Assembly (NCBI GenBank): GCA_944385995.1 | Contig: CALWZL010000003.1 | Coordinates: forward strand, 41,401 to 105,400 | Direction: 5' to 3' | DNA from: an uncultured Faecalibacterium sp. | GTDB taxonomy: Bacteria > Bacillota > Clostridia > Oscillospirales > Ruminococcaceae | DNA length: 64,000 bases | In this document: in pieces, positions 42,944-51,499 of the stretch | Layout: each line of letters begins with the position of its first letter | Numbering within the stretch: the stretch's first letter is position 1 | Position numbers and translations under genes: made by a program | The notes under the pieces: model-generated | What the model was told of the DNA's origin: nothing | Databases searched by the model: none | Seen by the model: the letters and a program-made list of their open reading frames with translations, nothing else

Positions 42944-44035
42944 ATGGACGAATTGACACAGCTTCACATGGCCCGCCTCGAGCGGGTGACCCGGCGGATG
43001 GCCGCCCTGGGCCTGACCCAGCTGCTGGTCACCGACCCGGACAGCGTCTGGTATCTGACCGGCTACGACAATGAGCCCCTGGAGCGGATGATGGTCTTTT
43101 GTGTGCGGCAGGACGGCCGCCACAGCTTTTTTCTCAACCGTCTGTTCCCCGCCCCCGCGGCACCCTGGGAACAGGTCTGGTTCAGTGACACCGACGACGC
43201 CGTGGGCATTCTGGCGGCCCATCTGGACCCCGCCGCGCCGGTGGGCATCGACAAGACCTGGACAGCCCGTTTTCTGCTGCCCCTGATGGAGCGGCTGCCC
43301 GGTGCCCGGCTGGTTTTGGCCTCCGACTGTGTGGACCACTGCCGCGCCTGCAAGGACCAGGCCGAACAGGCGCTGATGCGGGCCGCGTCCCGGATCAACG
43401 ACCAGGTGATGGAGGAAGCGGCCCGCTTTTTCCACGAGGGCGTCACCGAGCGGGAAGCCGCCCGCTTCATTGAGAGCCGCTATGCCGCCCTGGGATGCAG
43501 CGGTCCTTCCTTCCCCACCATTGTCTCCTTCGGCGCCCACGGCGCTGACCCCCACCACGAGCCGGACGACACGCTCCTGGCTCCCGGCGATTCCATCGTC
43601 ATCGACATGGGCTGCCGCAAGGACCGCTACTGCTCCGACATGACCCGGACCTTTTTCTGGCAGCAGGCCAGCCCGGAGGCCCGGGCCGTCCACGACCTGG
43701 TGCGGGAGGCCAACGAAAAGGCCGAGGCCCTGATCCGGCCCGGCGTCCCCCTCTGCGAACTGGACAAGGCCGCCCGGGAGCACATCGCGGCGGCGGGCTA
43801 CGGGGAATGTTTCACCCACCGCCTGGGCCACTTCATCGGCCAGCGGGACCACGAACAGGGCGATGTCAGCAGTGCCAACACCGCCCTGGCTGAACCGGGG
43901 ATGATCTTCTCTATTGAGCCGGGGGTGTACCTGCCGGGCAAATTCGGGGTCCGGGTGGAGGACCTGGTCCTGGTGACCGCCGACGGCTGCGAAATCCTGA
44001 ACCAGGTGGACAAGCACTGGAAAATCCTGCCATAA
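42944..44035 (+). CDS. M24-family Xaa-Pro aminopeptidase
   Basis: 363 residues. An N-terminal creatinase-like domain (about 1-125) is followed by the pita-bread metallopeptidase domain. The five metal ligands are readable: Asp in VIDMGC, Asp in CSDMTRTF, His in HRLGHFIGQ, Glu in SIEPGVYLPG and Glu in VRVEDLV. GHFIG replaces the more common GHGIG. It removes N-terminal residues before proline; cytoplasmic. Likely co-transcribed with the YesL gene. Confidence 0.9.
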   Translation: MDELTQLHMARLERVTRRMAALGLTQLLVTDPDSVWYLTGYDNEPLERMMVFCVRQDGRHSFFLNRLFPAPAAPWEQVWFSDTDDAVGILAAHLDPAAPVGIDKTWTARFLLPLMERLPGARLVLASDCVDHCRACKDQAEQALMRAASRINDQVMEEAARFFHEGVTEREAARFIESRYAALGCSGPSFPTIVSFGAHGADPHHEPDDTLLAPGDSIVIDMGCRKDRYCSDMTRTFFWQQASPEARAVHDLVREANEKAEALIRPGVPLCELDKAAREHIAAAGYGECFTHRLGHFIGQRDHEQGDVSSANTALAEPGMIFSIEPGVYLPGKFGVRVEDLVLVTADGCEILNQVDKHWKILP

Positions 44036-44214
44036 TTTCCCCCGCATGGCCCGGGCCTCTTTCGGGCCAAAAAAGGTCCCGGATGCGTCTCTTTTTCCGG
44101 CGCCGGGCGGTTCGGCGAGCCCCTCCGCCCCGAAAAGCAAACCGGCATCCAGAGGCCCGCTTTTCCATGAAATTTGGCCAAAATTGCAATAAAATACAAA
44201 AAGTTTTCCAAACC

Positions 44215-44246
44215 GTCTAGCAAAAAATTAGACGCCATGTTATAAT
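44215..44246 (+). promoter_or_regulatory. Promoter of the OadG-GcdB pair with a GTCTA dyad
   Basis: TATAAT at 44241-44246 has no good -35 hexamer; instead the dyad GTCTA-N9-TAGAC (44215-44233) covers that position, suggesting an activator. The 280-bp region before it has GC-rich hairpins just after the peptidase gene but no clear T-tract. Confidence 0.45.
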
Positions 44247-44315
44247 AGTGACAATTCGGGTTTAGGTATACTGCCCGGTCTGCGCCGGGAAATCGCAAAT
44301 GAAGGAGGGCCCGTC

Positions 44316-44771
44316 ATGGATCAATTTTTACCGCTGGCTGCCGGCGGCCTGACACTGTTCGACGCTTCTCTGGTGTCGACCAGTCTGGTGCTGGTATTCG
44401 GTCTTTTGGTCGCTCTGTGCCTCATCATTACGCTGGAAGGCAAAGTGTTCGACTCGTTCAACGACAAGGACAACGCCAAAAAGCGCGCCAAGGCGATGGA
44501 CGAACTGCACAACAGTGCGCCGAAACCGTCCAAACCGCCGAAAGCGCCCGCTGCACGCGCTGCCTCTGCTCCTGCACCCGCTGCCCCGGCCCCTGCGGTC
44601 GAGGCCGGCATTCCCGGCGAGGTGGTCGCCGCGATCTCAGCTGCCATCTTCTCGATGGAAGGCGGCCATGCTGTGGTTCGTGAAATTCGCCGTATGCCGC
44701 AGGCCGGCGGTTCCCGCCGCGGCGCCTGGGGCGATGCCGGCGTGGTACAGAGCACTCGGCCCTTTCTGTAA
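44316..44771 (+). CDS. OadG-family gamma subunit of Na+-pumping decarboxylase
   Basis: 151 residues. One membrane helix (LVSTSLVLVFGLLVALCLIITLEG), a charged region, an Ala/Pro linker (about 70-95), then a conserved tail GEVVAAISAAIFSMEGG, VREIRRMP and WGDAGVVQSTRPF, the usual OadG end. No biotin motif (AMKM) is present, so it is not the carrier. It should stabilise the membrane complex with the beta subunit encoded 29 bp downstream. Confidence 0.88.
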   Translation: MDQFLPLAAGGLTLFDASLVSTSLVLVFGLLVALCLIITLEGKVFDSFNDKDNAKKRAKAMDELHNSAPKPSKPPKAPAARAASAPAPAAPAPAVEAGIPGEVVAAISAAIFSMEGGHAVVREIRRMPQAGGSRRGAWGDAGVVQSTRPFL

Positions 44772-44800
44772 CGGGCCATCGGGGAAGGAAGCGTGATACA

Positions 44801-45997
44801 ATGGGCGCAATCATCAACAATCTTCAGCAAATTTTTGCCAATTCAGGCTATGCACAGATTTTCACCGCAGTGGGCGGCTACCGCTATGCCGTTATGCTGC
44901 TGGTGGCCTGCATCCTGATCTATCTGGCAATCGTACATCAGTTTGAACCCCTTTTGCTGCTGCCGATTGGTTTCGGTATGCTGATGGCCAACCTGCCGCT
45001 GGACGGCATCATCCACATGGACATCTTCATCAACGAGACCGGCCACATCGACTGGCAGATGCTGGGCAGCTCGGGCGGCCTGGCCGACTACATCTATTTG
45101 GGCGTCAAACTGGGCATCTATCCGCCGTTGATCTTCCTGGGCATCGGCACCATGACCGACTTTGAGCCCCTGATCGCCCGCCCCTCCAGCCTGCTGCTGG
45201 GTGCGGCTGCCCAGCTGGGCATCTTTGTGGCTTACACCGGCGCCCGCCTGCTGGGCTTCAGCCCCGCTGAGGCGGCTTCCATCGGCATCATCGGCGGCGC
45301 GGACGGCCCCACCGCCATTCTGACCACCTCCATCCTGGCCCCCGAACTGCTGGGCTCGGTGGCCGTGGCAGCCTATTGCTACATGGCGCTGGTGCCGGTC
45401 ATTCAGCCCCCCATCATGCGGCTGCTGACCACCGACAAGGAGCGCCAGATCATCATGGAGGCTCCCCGCAAGGTCAGCCACACCGAAAAGGTCCTGTTCC
45501 CCATCATTGTCACCATCCTGGTCAGCCTCCTGCTGCCGGATGCCGCCATCCTGATCGGCTGCCTGATGATGGGCAACCTGATGAAGGAATCCGGCGTGGT
45601 GGAGCGCATCACCAAGACCGCCGGCAATGAGCTGATGAACATCATCACCATCTTCCTGGGCTTCTCGGTGGGCTGCACCACCAACGCTGAGACCTTCCTG
45701 AACATGCGCACCGTCATGGTCATCGTGCTGGGCGTCTTTGCATTCGCCTTCGGCACCGCCGGCGGCGTTCTGCTGGGCAAGGTCATGTGCTTTGTCACCC
45801 ACGGCAAGATCAACCCCCTGATCGGTTCCGCCGGCGTCTCGGCTGTCCCCATGGCAGCCCGCGTCTCCCAGAAGGTGGGCCAGGAGTTCAACCCCCGCAA
45901 CTATCTGTTGATGCACGCCATGGGCCCCAACGTGGCCGGCGTCATCGGCAGCGCAGTCGCCGCCGGTATCCTCATCAATATGTGCCGCGGCCTGTAA
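44801..45997 (+). CDS. Na+-translocating decarboxylase beta subunit (GcdB/OadB)
   Basis: 398 residues, about eleven helices. The beta-subunit motifs are plain: GFGMLMANLP, GVKLGIYPPLIFLGIGTMTDFEPLIARPS (key residues GIGTMTDF), SIGIIGGADGPTAI with the Na+-binding Asp, and NPLIGSAGVSAVPMAARVSQ. It decarboxylates the carboxybiotin and pumps Na+ out. The alpha (carboxyltransferase) and biotin carrier genes are not adjacent, so the substrate (oxaloacetate, glutaconyl-CoA or methylmalonyl-CoA) cannot be told. Confidence 0.95.
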   Translation: MGAIINNLQQIFANSGYAQIFTAVGGYRYAVMLLVACILIYLAIVHQFEPLLLLPIGFGMLMANLPLDGIIHMDIFINETGHIDWQMLGSSGGLADYIYLGVKLGIYPPLIFLGIGTMTDFEPLIARPSSLLLGAAAQLGIFVAYTGARLLGFSPAEAASIGIIGGADGPTAILTTSILAPELLGSVAVAAYCYMALVPVIQPPIMRLLTTDKERQIIMEAPRKVSHTEKVLFPIIVTILVSLLLPDAAILIGCLMMGNLMKESGVVERITKTAGNELMNIITIFLGFSVGCTTNAETFLNMRTVMVIVLGVFAFAFGTAGGVLLGKVMCFVTHGKINPLIGSAGVSAVPMAARVSQKVGQEFNPRNYLLMHAMGPNVAGVIGSAVAAGILINMCRGL

Positions 45998-46010
45998 CAT
46001 CCATACAGAC

Positions 46011-46051
46011 AAAAACATGCCGGACCCTCAACAGGTCCGGCATGTTTTTTT
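46011..46051. terminator. Bidirectional terminator after the decarboxylase beta gene
   Basis: AAACATGCCGGACC / GGTCCGGCATGTTT, 14-bp perfect stem with A and T runs; serves GcdB and the convergent HAD gene. Confidence 0.92.
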
Positions 46052-46058
46052 GCTGTAT

Positions 46059-46892
46059 TCAGATCAGGCCGAAGTGGACAAAGGCGTGATACAGCCCGTC
46101 CTCATCCACCGCGGTGGTCACATAGTCGGCTGCGGCCTTGGCGCCGTCGCCGCCGCTGCCCATACAGCAGCTCTGGGCACAGCACTGGAACATGGGGATA
46201 TCCACCGCCGCATCTCCAAAGGCAATGGTGTCCTTCGGGTCTGCTCCCAGATACCCCAGCAGAACATCCACCGCGTGGGCTTTGGTGATGTCTTTCACCC
46301 CCAGGTCCCCGAAGAGGGCCGTCTCCCCTGCTCCGCCCCAGGTTCCATTCTGGAGGTCGGGAAAGGCTTCCCGGGCGTCCAGGAAGTCCTGGTAGCTCTC
46401 CAGGATGTAGCTGACCTTGTTCACGTCGTCCCGGTACAGGTCTGCACCATAGATCATGGCCGGAAACACGCTGTCGGTGTCCACCTGTTCCGCGTCCGGC
46501 TTGCCCTTGCGGCGGCAGTATTCCTGCATCACCGGCAGCGCCCGCTGGCGGAAGTGTTCGCTGCCGTAGAGGCCGCTGTTGCTCTCCAGGTAAAATTCCA
46601 GTTTCCGGCTGTGGAGCCAGTCCACAATCCGCCGGCACTGCGCCGGCGTGATGAGCTGGTGCATCACCACCACCCCATCCGATTCCACATAGCTGCCGTT
46701 TCCGCCGATGTAGCCGTCCAGGCCGATGTCCCAGATTTCCTGTTTGTTCTCCGCCTTGCTCCGGCCGCTGCACAGGTACACCCGGTGCCCTGCGGCCCGG
46801 GCGGCCCGGATGGCCTGTACCGCCGAGGCGGGCAGACGGTTTTCATAGTCCACCAGGGTTCCGTCAATGTCGATGAACAGAATCTTTCCCAT
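46059..46892 (-). CDS. HAD-superfamily Cof-type phosphatase
   Basis: 277 residues from the ATG at 46892 (AAAGGAG 8 bases upstream); the longer frame is not supported. ILFIDIDGTLVDYEN is HAD motif I, LCSGRSK motif II, the Lys of motif III is in KAHAVDVLLGYLG, and DTIAFGDAAVDIPMF is motif IV. A Cof-type cap domain lies between. These phosphatases act on sugar phosphates or flavin precursors; the substrate is unknown. Confidence 0.9.
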   Translation of the reverse strand: MGKILFIDIDGTLVDYENRLPASAVQAIRAARAAGHRVYLCSGRSKAENKQEIWDIGLDGYIGGNGSYVESDGVVVMHQLITPAQCRRIVDWLHSRKLEFYLESNSGLYGSEHFRQRALPVMQEYCRRKGKPDAEQVDTDSVFPAMIYGADLYRDDVNKVSYILESYQDFLDAREAFPDLQNGTWGGAGETALFGDLGVKDITKAHAVDVLLGYLGADPKDTIAFGDAAVDIPMFQCCAQSCCMGSGGDGAKAAADYVTTAVDEDGLYHAFVHFGLI

Positions 46893-47016
46893 GGTCCATT
46901 CTCCTTTTCTTCGCATTCCTGCGGCTGCACACAGCCGCTCTTTCCCTTTTACGATACCAGATTTTGCGGGATTGTATAGGGCTTTTTGGGAAGAGGCGGA
47001 AAAAGGGCCGGCCGAT

Positions 47017-47568
47017 TCAGGAGGCGGTGTACCTCGACAGGATGCCGCTGTAGATTTCCCGGCTCCCGGACAGCTCCAGCAGTTCCATCGGCTTGACAAT
47101 CTCCCCGAATGCGTCGGGACCGGTGACATCATAGCGGACCAGCACATCTCTGACAAATTCGGAGCAGTAGTAGCAGTTCTCTCTGCGGTAGGGCCGGTGA
47201 AAGAAGGCCATCAGAAGCCCCAGATAATTGTAGTGGTACCGCTGCCGGTCCTGGTACATGTACTCCAGATGCTGCTTGATCTGGGCATACTGTTCCTCGG
47301 TCACCGGGACCCGCAGCACCCTGGCCTTGGTATCGGCAAACCGACCGAAGGTCCCCGAGCCGGGGCTCTCCTGGACAAATCCGCCCCAGATCGGGTTATA
47401 CGGATGGCGCCGGCCGAAGGAGTAGAGGGTCTGGAGCGAGTCATCCACGCTGATGGAGGCGTGGTTGTAGGCGTCCCCCGTCACCACCCGGAGAATCTGG
47501 GACAGGATGGTGCCGGTCTGGGTGACGACGACAAAAACAGCGGGGCCGCTGTGTGCGGTACGGATCAT
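47017..47568 (-). CDS. YiiX/NlpC-P60-like cysteine peptidase
   Basis: 183 residues from the ATG at 47568 with AAAGGAAA upstream. AYNHASISVDDSLQTLYSFG carries the His and ENCYYCSEFVRDVLVRY the Cys of the permuted papain-like fold shared by YiiX and YebB. No signal peptide is seen, so it acts inside the cell or is exported in another way. Substrate is unknown. Between it and the HAD gene 124 bp are empty. Confidence 0.72.
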   Translation of the reverse strand: MIRTAHSGPAVFVVVTQTGTILSQILRVVTGDAYNHASISVDDSLQTLYSFGRRHPYNPIWGGFVQESPGSGTFGRFADTKARVLRVPVTEEQYAQIKQHLEYMYQDRQRYHYNYLGLLMAFFHRPYRRENCYYCSEFVRDVLVRYDVTGPDAFGEIVKPMELLELSGSREIYSGILSRYTAS

Positions 47569-47710
47569 GGGGGTATTTCCTTTCGTTCTGTGGGTTGGAT
47601 CAGACCCCGGCAGAATCCGGGGCCTATATACAATACGAATCAAAAGGACCTTTTCCCGCAAGGAAGTTTTTAGCTTTGCAGCCGCCGCCCCTCCATCCGC
47701 GGCCCAGACC

Positions 47711-47744
47711 AAAAAAGCGCGGACCTCCGCAAAGAGGTCCGCGC
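47711..47744 (-). terminator. Terminator of the NCS2 permease gene
   Basis: GCGCGGACCTC / GAGGTCCGCGC, 11-bp perfect stem followed by TTTTTT on the minus strand. Confidence 0.9.
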
Positions 47745-47764
47745 ATCCAAATCCAAGGGAAAAA

Positions 47765-49093
47765 TCAGTCTGCCGGGGTGTCGTCCTGGGGGATGATGAG
47801 GTTCAGTACGAACACAATCAGGAAGGACACCACCAGGCTGCTGCCGAAGATATTGCGGAGCAGCTGGGGCACAAACTGGAGAATCTCGGGGGCGGCATCG
47901 ATGCCCAGGCCGATGGCCAGCGCAATGCCCACGATCATCCGGTTGCGGTAGTTGAGGGGCTGCTCATTTAGCAGCTGGATGCCCGACATGGTGATGGCCG
48001 CAAAGACGGTGACGGTGGCGCCGCCCAGCACCGGCTGGGGGATGGTGGCCATCAGGCCGCTGAACTTGGGGAAGATGCCGGCCGCCAGCATGATGACGCC
48101 CACCATGGCAAAGACCCGGCGTGCCACCACCTTGGTGGTGCAGATCAGGCCCACGTTCTGGCTGTAGGGGTCGGTGGGCAGACCGCCGATGCAGGCGCCG
48201 ATCATGCCGCAGATGCCCTGGCCCTTGATGGCGCCGCCCAGCTCCTGGTCGGTGCACTGACGGCCAAAGCCGCCGATGGCAGTGGAGGAGACATCACCGA
48301 TGGTCTGAACCGCCTGGACCATGTACATCAGGATCATCATGATGATGGCATCCATATGGAACTCCAGGCCGAAGTAGAAGGGCCGGGGCAGCGCAAACCA
48401 GGAGGCACTCTGCAGGTCGGTGAAGCTGACCACGCCGCCCATGGCCAGGGCCGCAATGTAACCCACCACAATGCCGATCAGCATGCCGGAAGCCTTGATG
48501 AGGCCCTTGCCGAAGAAGTTGCAGGCCAGCGTGACCACCAGGGTCAGGATGGCCAGGAACCAGAACCGGCCCGAGCCAAAGGTCCCGTTGTTCTGGGCCG
48601 CGGTGCCGCCGCCGATGTAGCTGATGGCGGTCTTATACAGGGACAGGCCGATGCTCATGACCACCGTGCCGCTGACGATGGGCGGGAAAAACCTCCGGAT
48701 TTTGCCGATGAAGGCGCCCACAAAGATGGACACAAAGCCCGCCACCAGCTGGGAGCCGAAGATGGCCGCAATGCCGTACTGCTGGCCGATGATGGTCAGG
48801 ATGGGCATATAGGCGAAGGCCACGCCCATGACGTTGGGCAGTTTCATGCCGAAGCCGAACACCGGGAACAGCTGCAGCAGGGTGGTAATGCCGCCGATAA
48901 TCATGGCGGCCTGGGTCAGCATGATTTTTTCTTCCGCCGACAGCCCGCAGGTCCCCGCGATCAGCATGGGCGGGGTGATATTGCCGATCAGCATGGCCAG
49001 CACATGCTGCATCGCCTGCGGGAATGCCGCACCCCAGGAGGGCTTGCCGTCGAATTTCATCAACTCCGCGTTGGTTTGGGTGGAATTGCTCAT
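47765..49093 (-). CDS. NCS2-family xanthine/uracil permease
   Basis: 442 residues, 14-helix NCS2 transporter. QAMQHVLAMLIGNITPPMLIAG opens helix 1, LPNVMGVAFAYMPI and GIDAAPEILQF are further landmarks, and GRQCTDQELGGAIKGQG followed by CIGGLPTDPYSQNVGLI matches the conserved substrate-site helix with its Glu replaced by the purine-type pattern. The adjacent molybdenum hydroxylase locus makes xanthine or another purine the better guess than uracil. No purine riboswitch is seen in the 160-bp leader. Confidence 0.9.
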   Translation of the reverse strand: MSNSTQTNAELMKFDGKPSWGAAFPQAMQHVLAMLIGNITPPMLIAGTCGLSAEEKIMLTQAAMIIGGITTLLQLFPVFGFGMKLPNVMGVAFAYMPILTIIGQQYGIAAIFGSQLVAGFVSIFVGAFIGKIRRFFPPIVSGTVVMSIGLSLYKTAISYIGGGTAAQNNGTFGSGRFWFLAILTLVVTLACNFFGKGLIKASGMLIGIVVGYIAALAMGGVVSFTDLQSASWFALPRPFYFGLEFHMDAIIMMILMYMVQAVQTIGDVSSTAIGGFGRQCTDQELGGAIKGQGICGMIGACIGGLPTDPYSQNVGLICTTKVVARRVFAMVGVIMLAAGIFPKFSGLMATIPQPVLGGATVTVFAAITMSGIQLLNEQPLNYRNRMIVGIALAIGLGIDAAPEILQFVPQLLRNIFGSSLVVSFLIVFVLNLIIPQDDTPAD

Positions 49094-49141
49094 TTGATTG
49101 CCTCACTTTCCAAAATGACTCCTAATATACCAACAGTGGAC

Positions 49142-49170
49142 AGTATATCCGAAAATTCACAGGAAAGCAA
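49142..49170 (-). promoter_or_regulatory. Promoter of the NCS2 permease gene
   Basis: Minus strand: TTGCTT (49170-49165), 17-bp spacer, TATACT (49147-49142). Confidence 0.55.
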
Positions 49171-49246
49171 GGAAAATATGAGTCATACTTTTCCAGGTTA
49201 TTCCAGTTTTGGGCCATGGTGCCGCCGCGGGACGGCCGATCAATTC

Positions 49247-49271
49247 AAAAAGCCCGGGACTCTGCCCGGGC
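49247..49271 (-). terminator. Terminator of the MocA-like gene
   Basis: GCCCGGG / CCCGGGC stem with a 6-base loop, followed by TTTTT on the minus strand. Confidence 0.85.
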
Positions 49272-49282
49272 CTGTGGGATAT

Positions 49283-50179
49283 TCAGATGGTGAGAAGGGC
49301 CTCCAGGGTTTCCAGGTCCCGGGGGCGGTCCACATCGGCCAATTCTTCGGCCCTTCCGGCCGGAACCAGTCCCACCCGGTGGGGATACCGCCGGATCACC
49401 GCACCGCCGCCCTGTCCCTGGGGCAGCTGCATCAGCTCCCCAAAGGCCCAGGCCGGAAACAGCACCGGCGCCCCCGGCTTTCCCTGCCATGCGGCCCGCC
49501 AGATGCTGCCGGGGGCACAGGCCCCGCAGAGGGCCAGAGAAATCACCGTCTCCCGGCTCAGAAGGGGCTGATCCCCCGGGCAGAAGAGGCACCCGGCCAG
49601 GCTGGAACCGGCCAGGGCCTCTAATCCCAGACGAACCGTGTCATTGCGGCCTGGCTGGCTGTGGAGCACCGTCTCCACGCCCTGGGCCCGGCAGAGCTCC
49701 GCCACCTCTGGATGCCGGGTCACCACCACCCGCCGGGCAAAGATGCCCGCGGTGACATCCAGAGCGTACTGCACCAGGGGTTTGCCATCCAGAGCGGCCA
49801 GCAGTTTATTGCCGCCAAACCGCCGGCCCAGGCCCGAGGCCATCACCACGCAGCCCAGCCGCCCAAAGGGGGCCTCCAGGTCCAGGCAAAAGACATCGGT
49901 GCGGTTTTGCAGCAGGGGCAGGTCCTGCCGCCGGAGCACCGCCAACACCCGCCTGTCTTTCAGCAGAGCCCGGATTTTCTCCCCCTGGACCGGACCGCCG
50001 GCTTTTATGTCAATGAAACTCCATCCGCCTTCCGGCGCCGCCTGTTCAGAAAGGGTCCTGAACAGGGCGGTCTGATCCCCTTCCCCCGTCAGAATCAGGT
50101 GGCGTTTCCCGCTGCTCTGGAAAGAATTCCAGATACAGCCGGCGATTTGCCTGGATGCAGGCGTCCCGATAGGCTTCAT
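49283..50179 (-). CDS. MocA-like molybdenum cofactor cytidylyltransferase with N-terminal extension
   Basis: 298 residues. The nucleotidyltransferase domain is residues about 105-298: VVMASGLGRRFGGNKLLAALDGKPLVQY binds CTP/GTP, CLFCPGDQPLLSRETV holds the metal Asp, and GKPGAPVLFP is typical of MocA. Such enzymes make the cytosine dinucleotide form of molybdopterin used by xanthine dehydrogenase-type hydroxylases. The first 100 residues (HLILTGEGDQTALFRTLSEQ) are an unusual extension that overlaps the ModE-like gene by 134 bp; AAAGGAG stands 13 bases before this ATG, which is long, so a later start is possible. Confidence 0.8.
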   Translation of the reverse strand: MKPIGTPASRQIAGCIWNSFQSSGKRHLILTGEGDQTALFRTLSEQAAPEGGWSFIDIKAGGPVQGEKIRALLKDRRVLAVLRRQDLPLLQNRTDVFCLDLEAPFGRLGCVVMASGLGRRFGGNKLLAALDGKPLVQYALDVTAGIFARRVVVTRHPEVAELCRAQGVETVLHSQPGRNDTVRLGLEALAGSSLAGCLFCPGDQPLLSRETVISLALCGACAPGSIWRAAWQGKPGAPVLFPAWAFGELMQLPQGQGGGAVIRRYPHRVGLVPAGRAEELADVDRPRDLETLEALLTI

Positions 50180-50447
50180 AGCGCGCCAGCCACTCCTTTC
50201 CTTCGGGGGTCAGGCAGCTCCCGCCCCCGTCCCGGCCCCCCGCCGACCGGGTGGTCAGGGCAAACCCCAAAGCCTGCTCGGCGTGCCGGATCAGTTTCAG
50301 GGCTTTGGTGTAGGCCATCCCCATGGACTGGGCCGCCCCGCGCAGCGACCCCGTCTCCTCCACCCCGTGGAGCAGACGGCAGGGCCCTTCTCCAAAAAAT
50401 TTCTCTCCGTCCTCGTCCAGGAACAGAATCCGCGTCACAGCTTTCAT
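50046..50447 (-). CDS. ModE-type winged-helix regulator (DNA-binding domain only)
   Basis: 133 residues. Residues about 18-95 fit the ModE N-terminal domain: GPCRLLHGVEETGSLRGAAQSMGMAYTKALKLI then LTTRSAGGRDGGGSCLTPEGKEWL. The molybdate-binding Mop/TOBE domains are absent. It lies between MocA-like and the divergent molybdenum hydroxylase genes, so it probably regulates them. The C-terminal 30 residues share DNA with the start of the MocA-like gene. Confidence 0.85.
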   Translation of the reverse strand: MKAVTRILFLDEDGEKFFGEGPCRLLHGVEETGSLRGAAQSMGMAYTKALKLIRHAEQALGFALTTRSAGGRDGGGSCLTPEGKEWLARYEAYRDACIQANRRLYLEFFPEQRETPPDSDGGRGSDRPVQDPF

Positions 50448-50561
50448 GGAGTCCCTCCCTTCCGGGTCACCGGCTGCATCCCATCCGGCGGATTTCCGGC
50501 CCCCCGGAATGGCCGCGGGCCGACAGATGCGGTACCGTTGTTGTTTTGAAACGACAGCGCA

Positions 50562-50606
50562 ATTATAGCAATTTCCCTTTCCAAACGCAAGGCTTACTGT
50601 TATAAT
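50562..50606. promoter_or_regulatory. Back-to-back overlapping promoters of the ModE-like and hydroxylase genes
   Basis: Plus strand: TTTCCA (50578-50583), 17-bp spacer, TATAAT (50601-50606). Minus strand: TTGCGT (50590-50585), 17-bp spacer, TATAAT (50567-50562). The -35 boxes interlock within 13 bp, so one bound protein could affect both directions. Confidence 0.6.
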
Positions 50607-50707
50607 GAAGGCGTATGAGATCGAAAAAACGGCCGTTCCGACCCGATATCCCGGGGCAGAGCGTGCCCCGCCGGCGGCCGTCCCTGCAAGACAAAGGAAA
50701 CTGCATC

Positions 50708-51496
50708 ATGATAAACATTCAAAACTACGTCCAGGCCCAAAGTCTGGAGGAGGCCTACCAGCTCAACCAGAAGCGGAATGCCCGCATCCTGGGCGGGATG
50801 CTCTGGACCAAGATGGAAGAGGGCAACGTGGGCACCGCCATCGACCTGTGCCGTCTGGGACTGGATACCATCCAGGAGACCGAGGACCAGTTCTCCATCG
50901 GAGCCATGGTCACCCTGCGGCAGATGGAACAGCACCCCGGCCTCAACGCCTACACCCACGGGATGGCCGCCCGGGCGGTCCGGGACATCGTGGGGGTCCA
51001 GTTCCGCAATATGGCAACCATCGGCGGCAGCATCTGGGGCCGGTTCGGCTTTTCGGACCTGCTGACGTTGCTGCTGGCCATGGATACCCAAGTGGAACTG
51101 TACAAAGGGGGCATCGTTCCCCTGGAAACCTTCGCCGCCATGCCCTATGACCGGGATTTGCTGGTGCGGGTCATCCTCCGCAAAGCGCCTCTGGCCCTGT
51201 CTTACCAGGCCATGCGAATCCAGCGGACCGACCTGCCCGTTTTGAACTGCGCCGTGGCAAAAGTGAACGGGGCATACCGGGCCGTCATCGGGGCCCGGCC
51301 CGGCAAGGCCATGGTCCTGCGGGACGACACCGGCCTGCTGGCCGGCGGCATCACCGAAGAAAGCGCCCGGGCTTTCGGGGACTGGGCCGCAGCGCACACC
51401 CCCACCGGCAGCAATGCCCGGGGCAGCGCGGCCTATCGGACCCATCTTGTCAAGGTACTGGTCCGGCGCGGAGCGCTGGAGCTGGGAGGAATGTAA
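50708..51496 (+). CDS. Molybdenum hydroxylase FAD-binding subunit (XdhB-like)
   Basis: 262 residues from the ATG at 50708 (AAAGGAAA upstream). CO-dehydrogenase-flavoprotein fold: ARILGGMLWTKMEEG replaces the usual ARILAGGTDLW loop, and FRNMATIGGSIWGRFGFSDLL is the second FAD loop. It is 20-30 residues shorter than XdhB and the first FAD loop is altered, so flavin binding deserves checking. It would accept electrons from the iron-sulfur subunit. Translation probably couples to the next gene, 3 bp away. Confidence 0.85.
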   Translation: MINIQNYVQAQSLEEAYQLNQKRNARILGGMLWTKMEEGNVGTAIDLCRLGLDTIQETEDQFSIGAMVTLRQMEQHPGLNAYTHGMAARAVRDIVGVQFRNMATIGGSIWGRFGFSDLLTLLLAMDTQVELYKGGIVPLETFAAMPYDRDLLVRVILRKAPLALSYQAMRIQRTDLPVLNCAVAKVNGAYRAVIGARPGKAMVLRDDTGLLAGGITEESARAFGDWAAAHTPTGSNARGSAAYRTHLVKVLVRRGALELGGM

Positions 51497-51499
51497 AGC

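Noticed and set aside
42080-44140. 686-codon minus-strand open frame
   Set aside because: Runs antisense through the YesL and M24 peptidase genes, which have motifs and ribosome sites; the translated product is low-complexity Gly/Gln/Arg.
44045-44150. Riboswitch or terminator in GC-rich hairpins after the M24 peptidase
   Set aside because: GGCCCG / CGGGCC and GGATGC / GCATCC stems exist, but none has a T-tract on the transcribed strand and no known riboswitch core was recognised.
49094-49246. Purine riboswitch before the NCS2 permease
   Set aside because: The conserved pairing regions and the UAUA-type core were looked for in the 150-bp leader and not seen.
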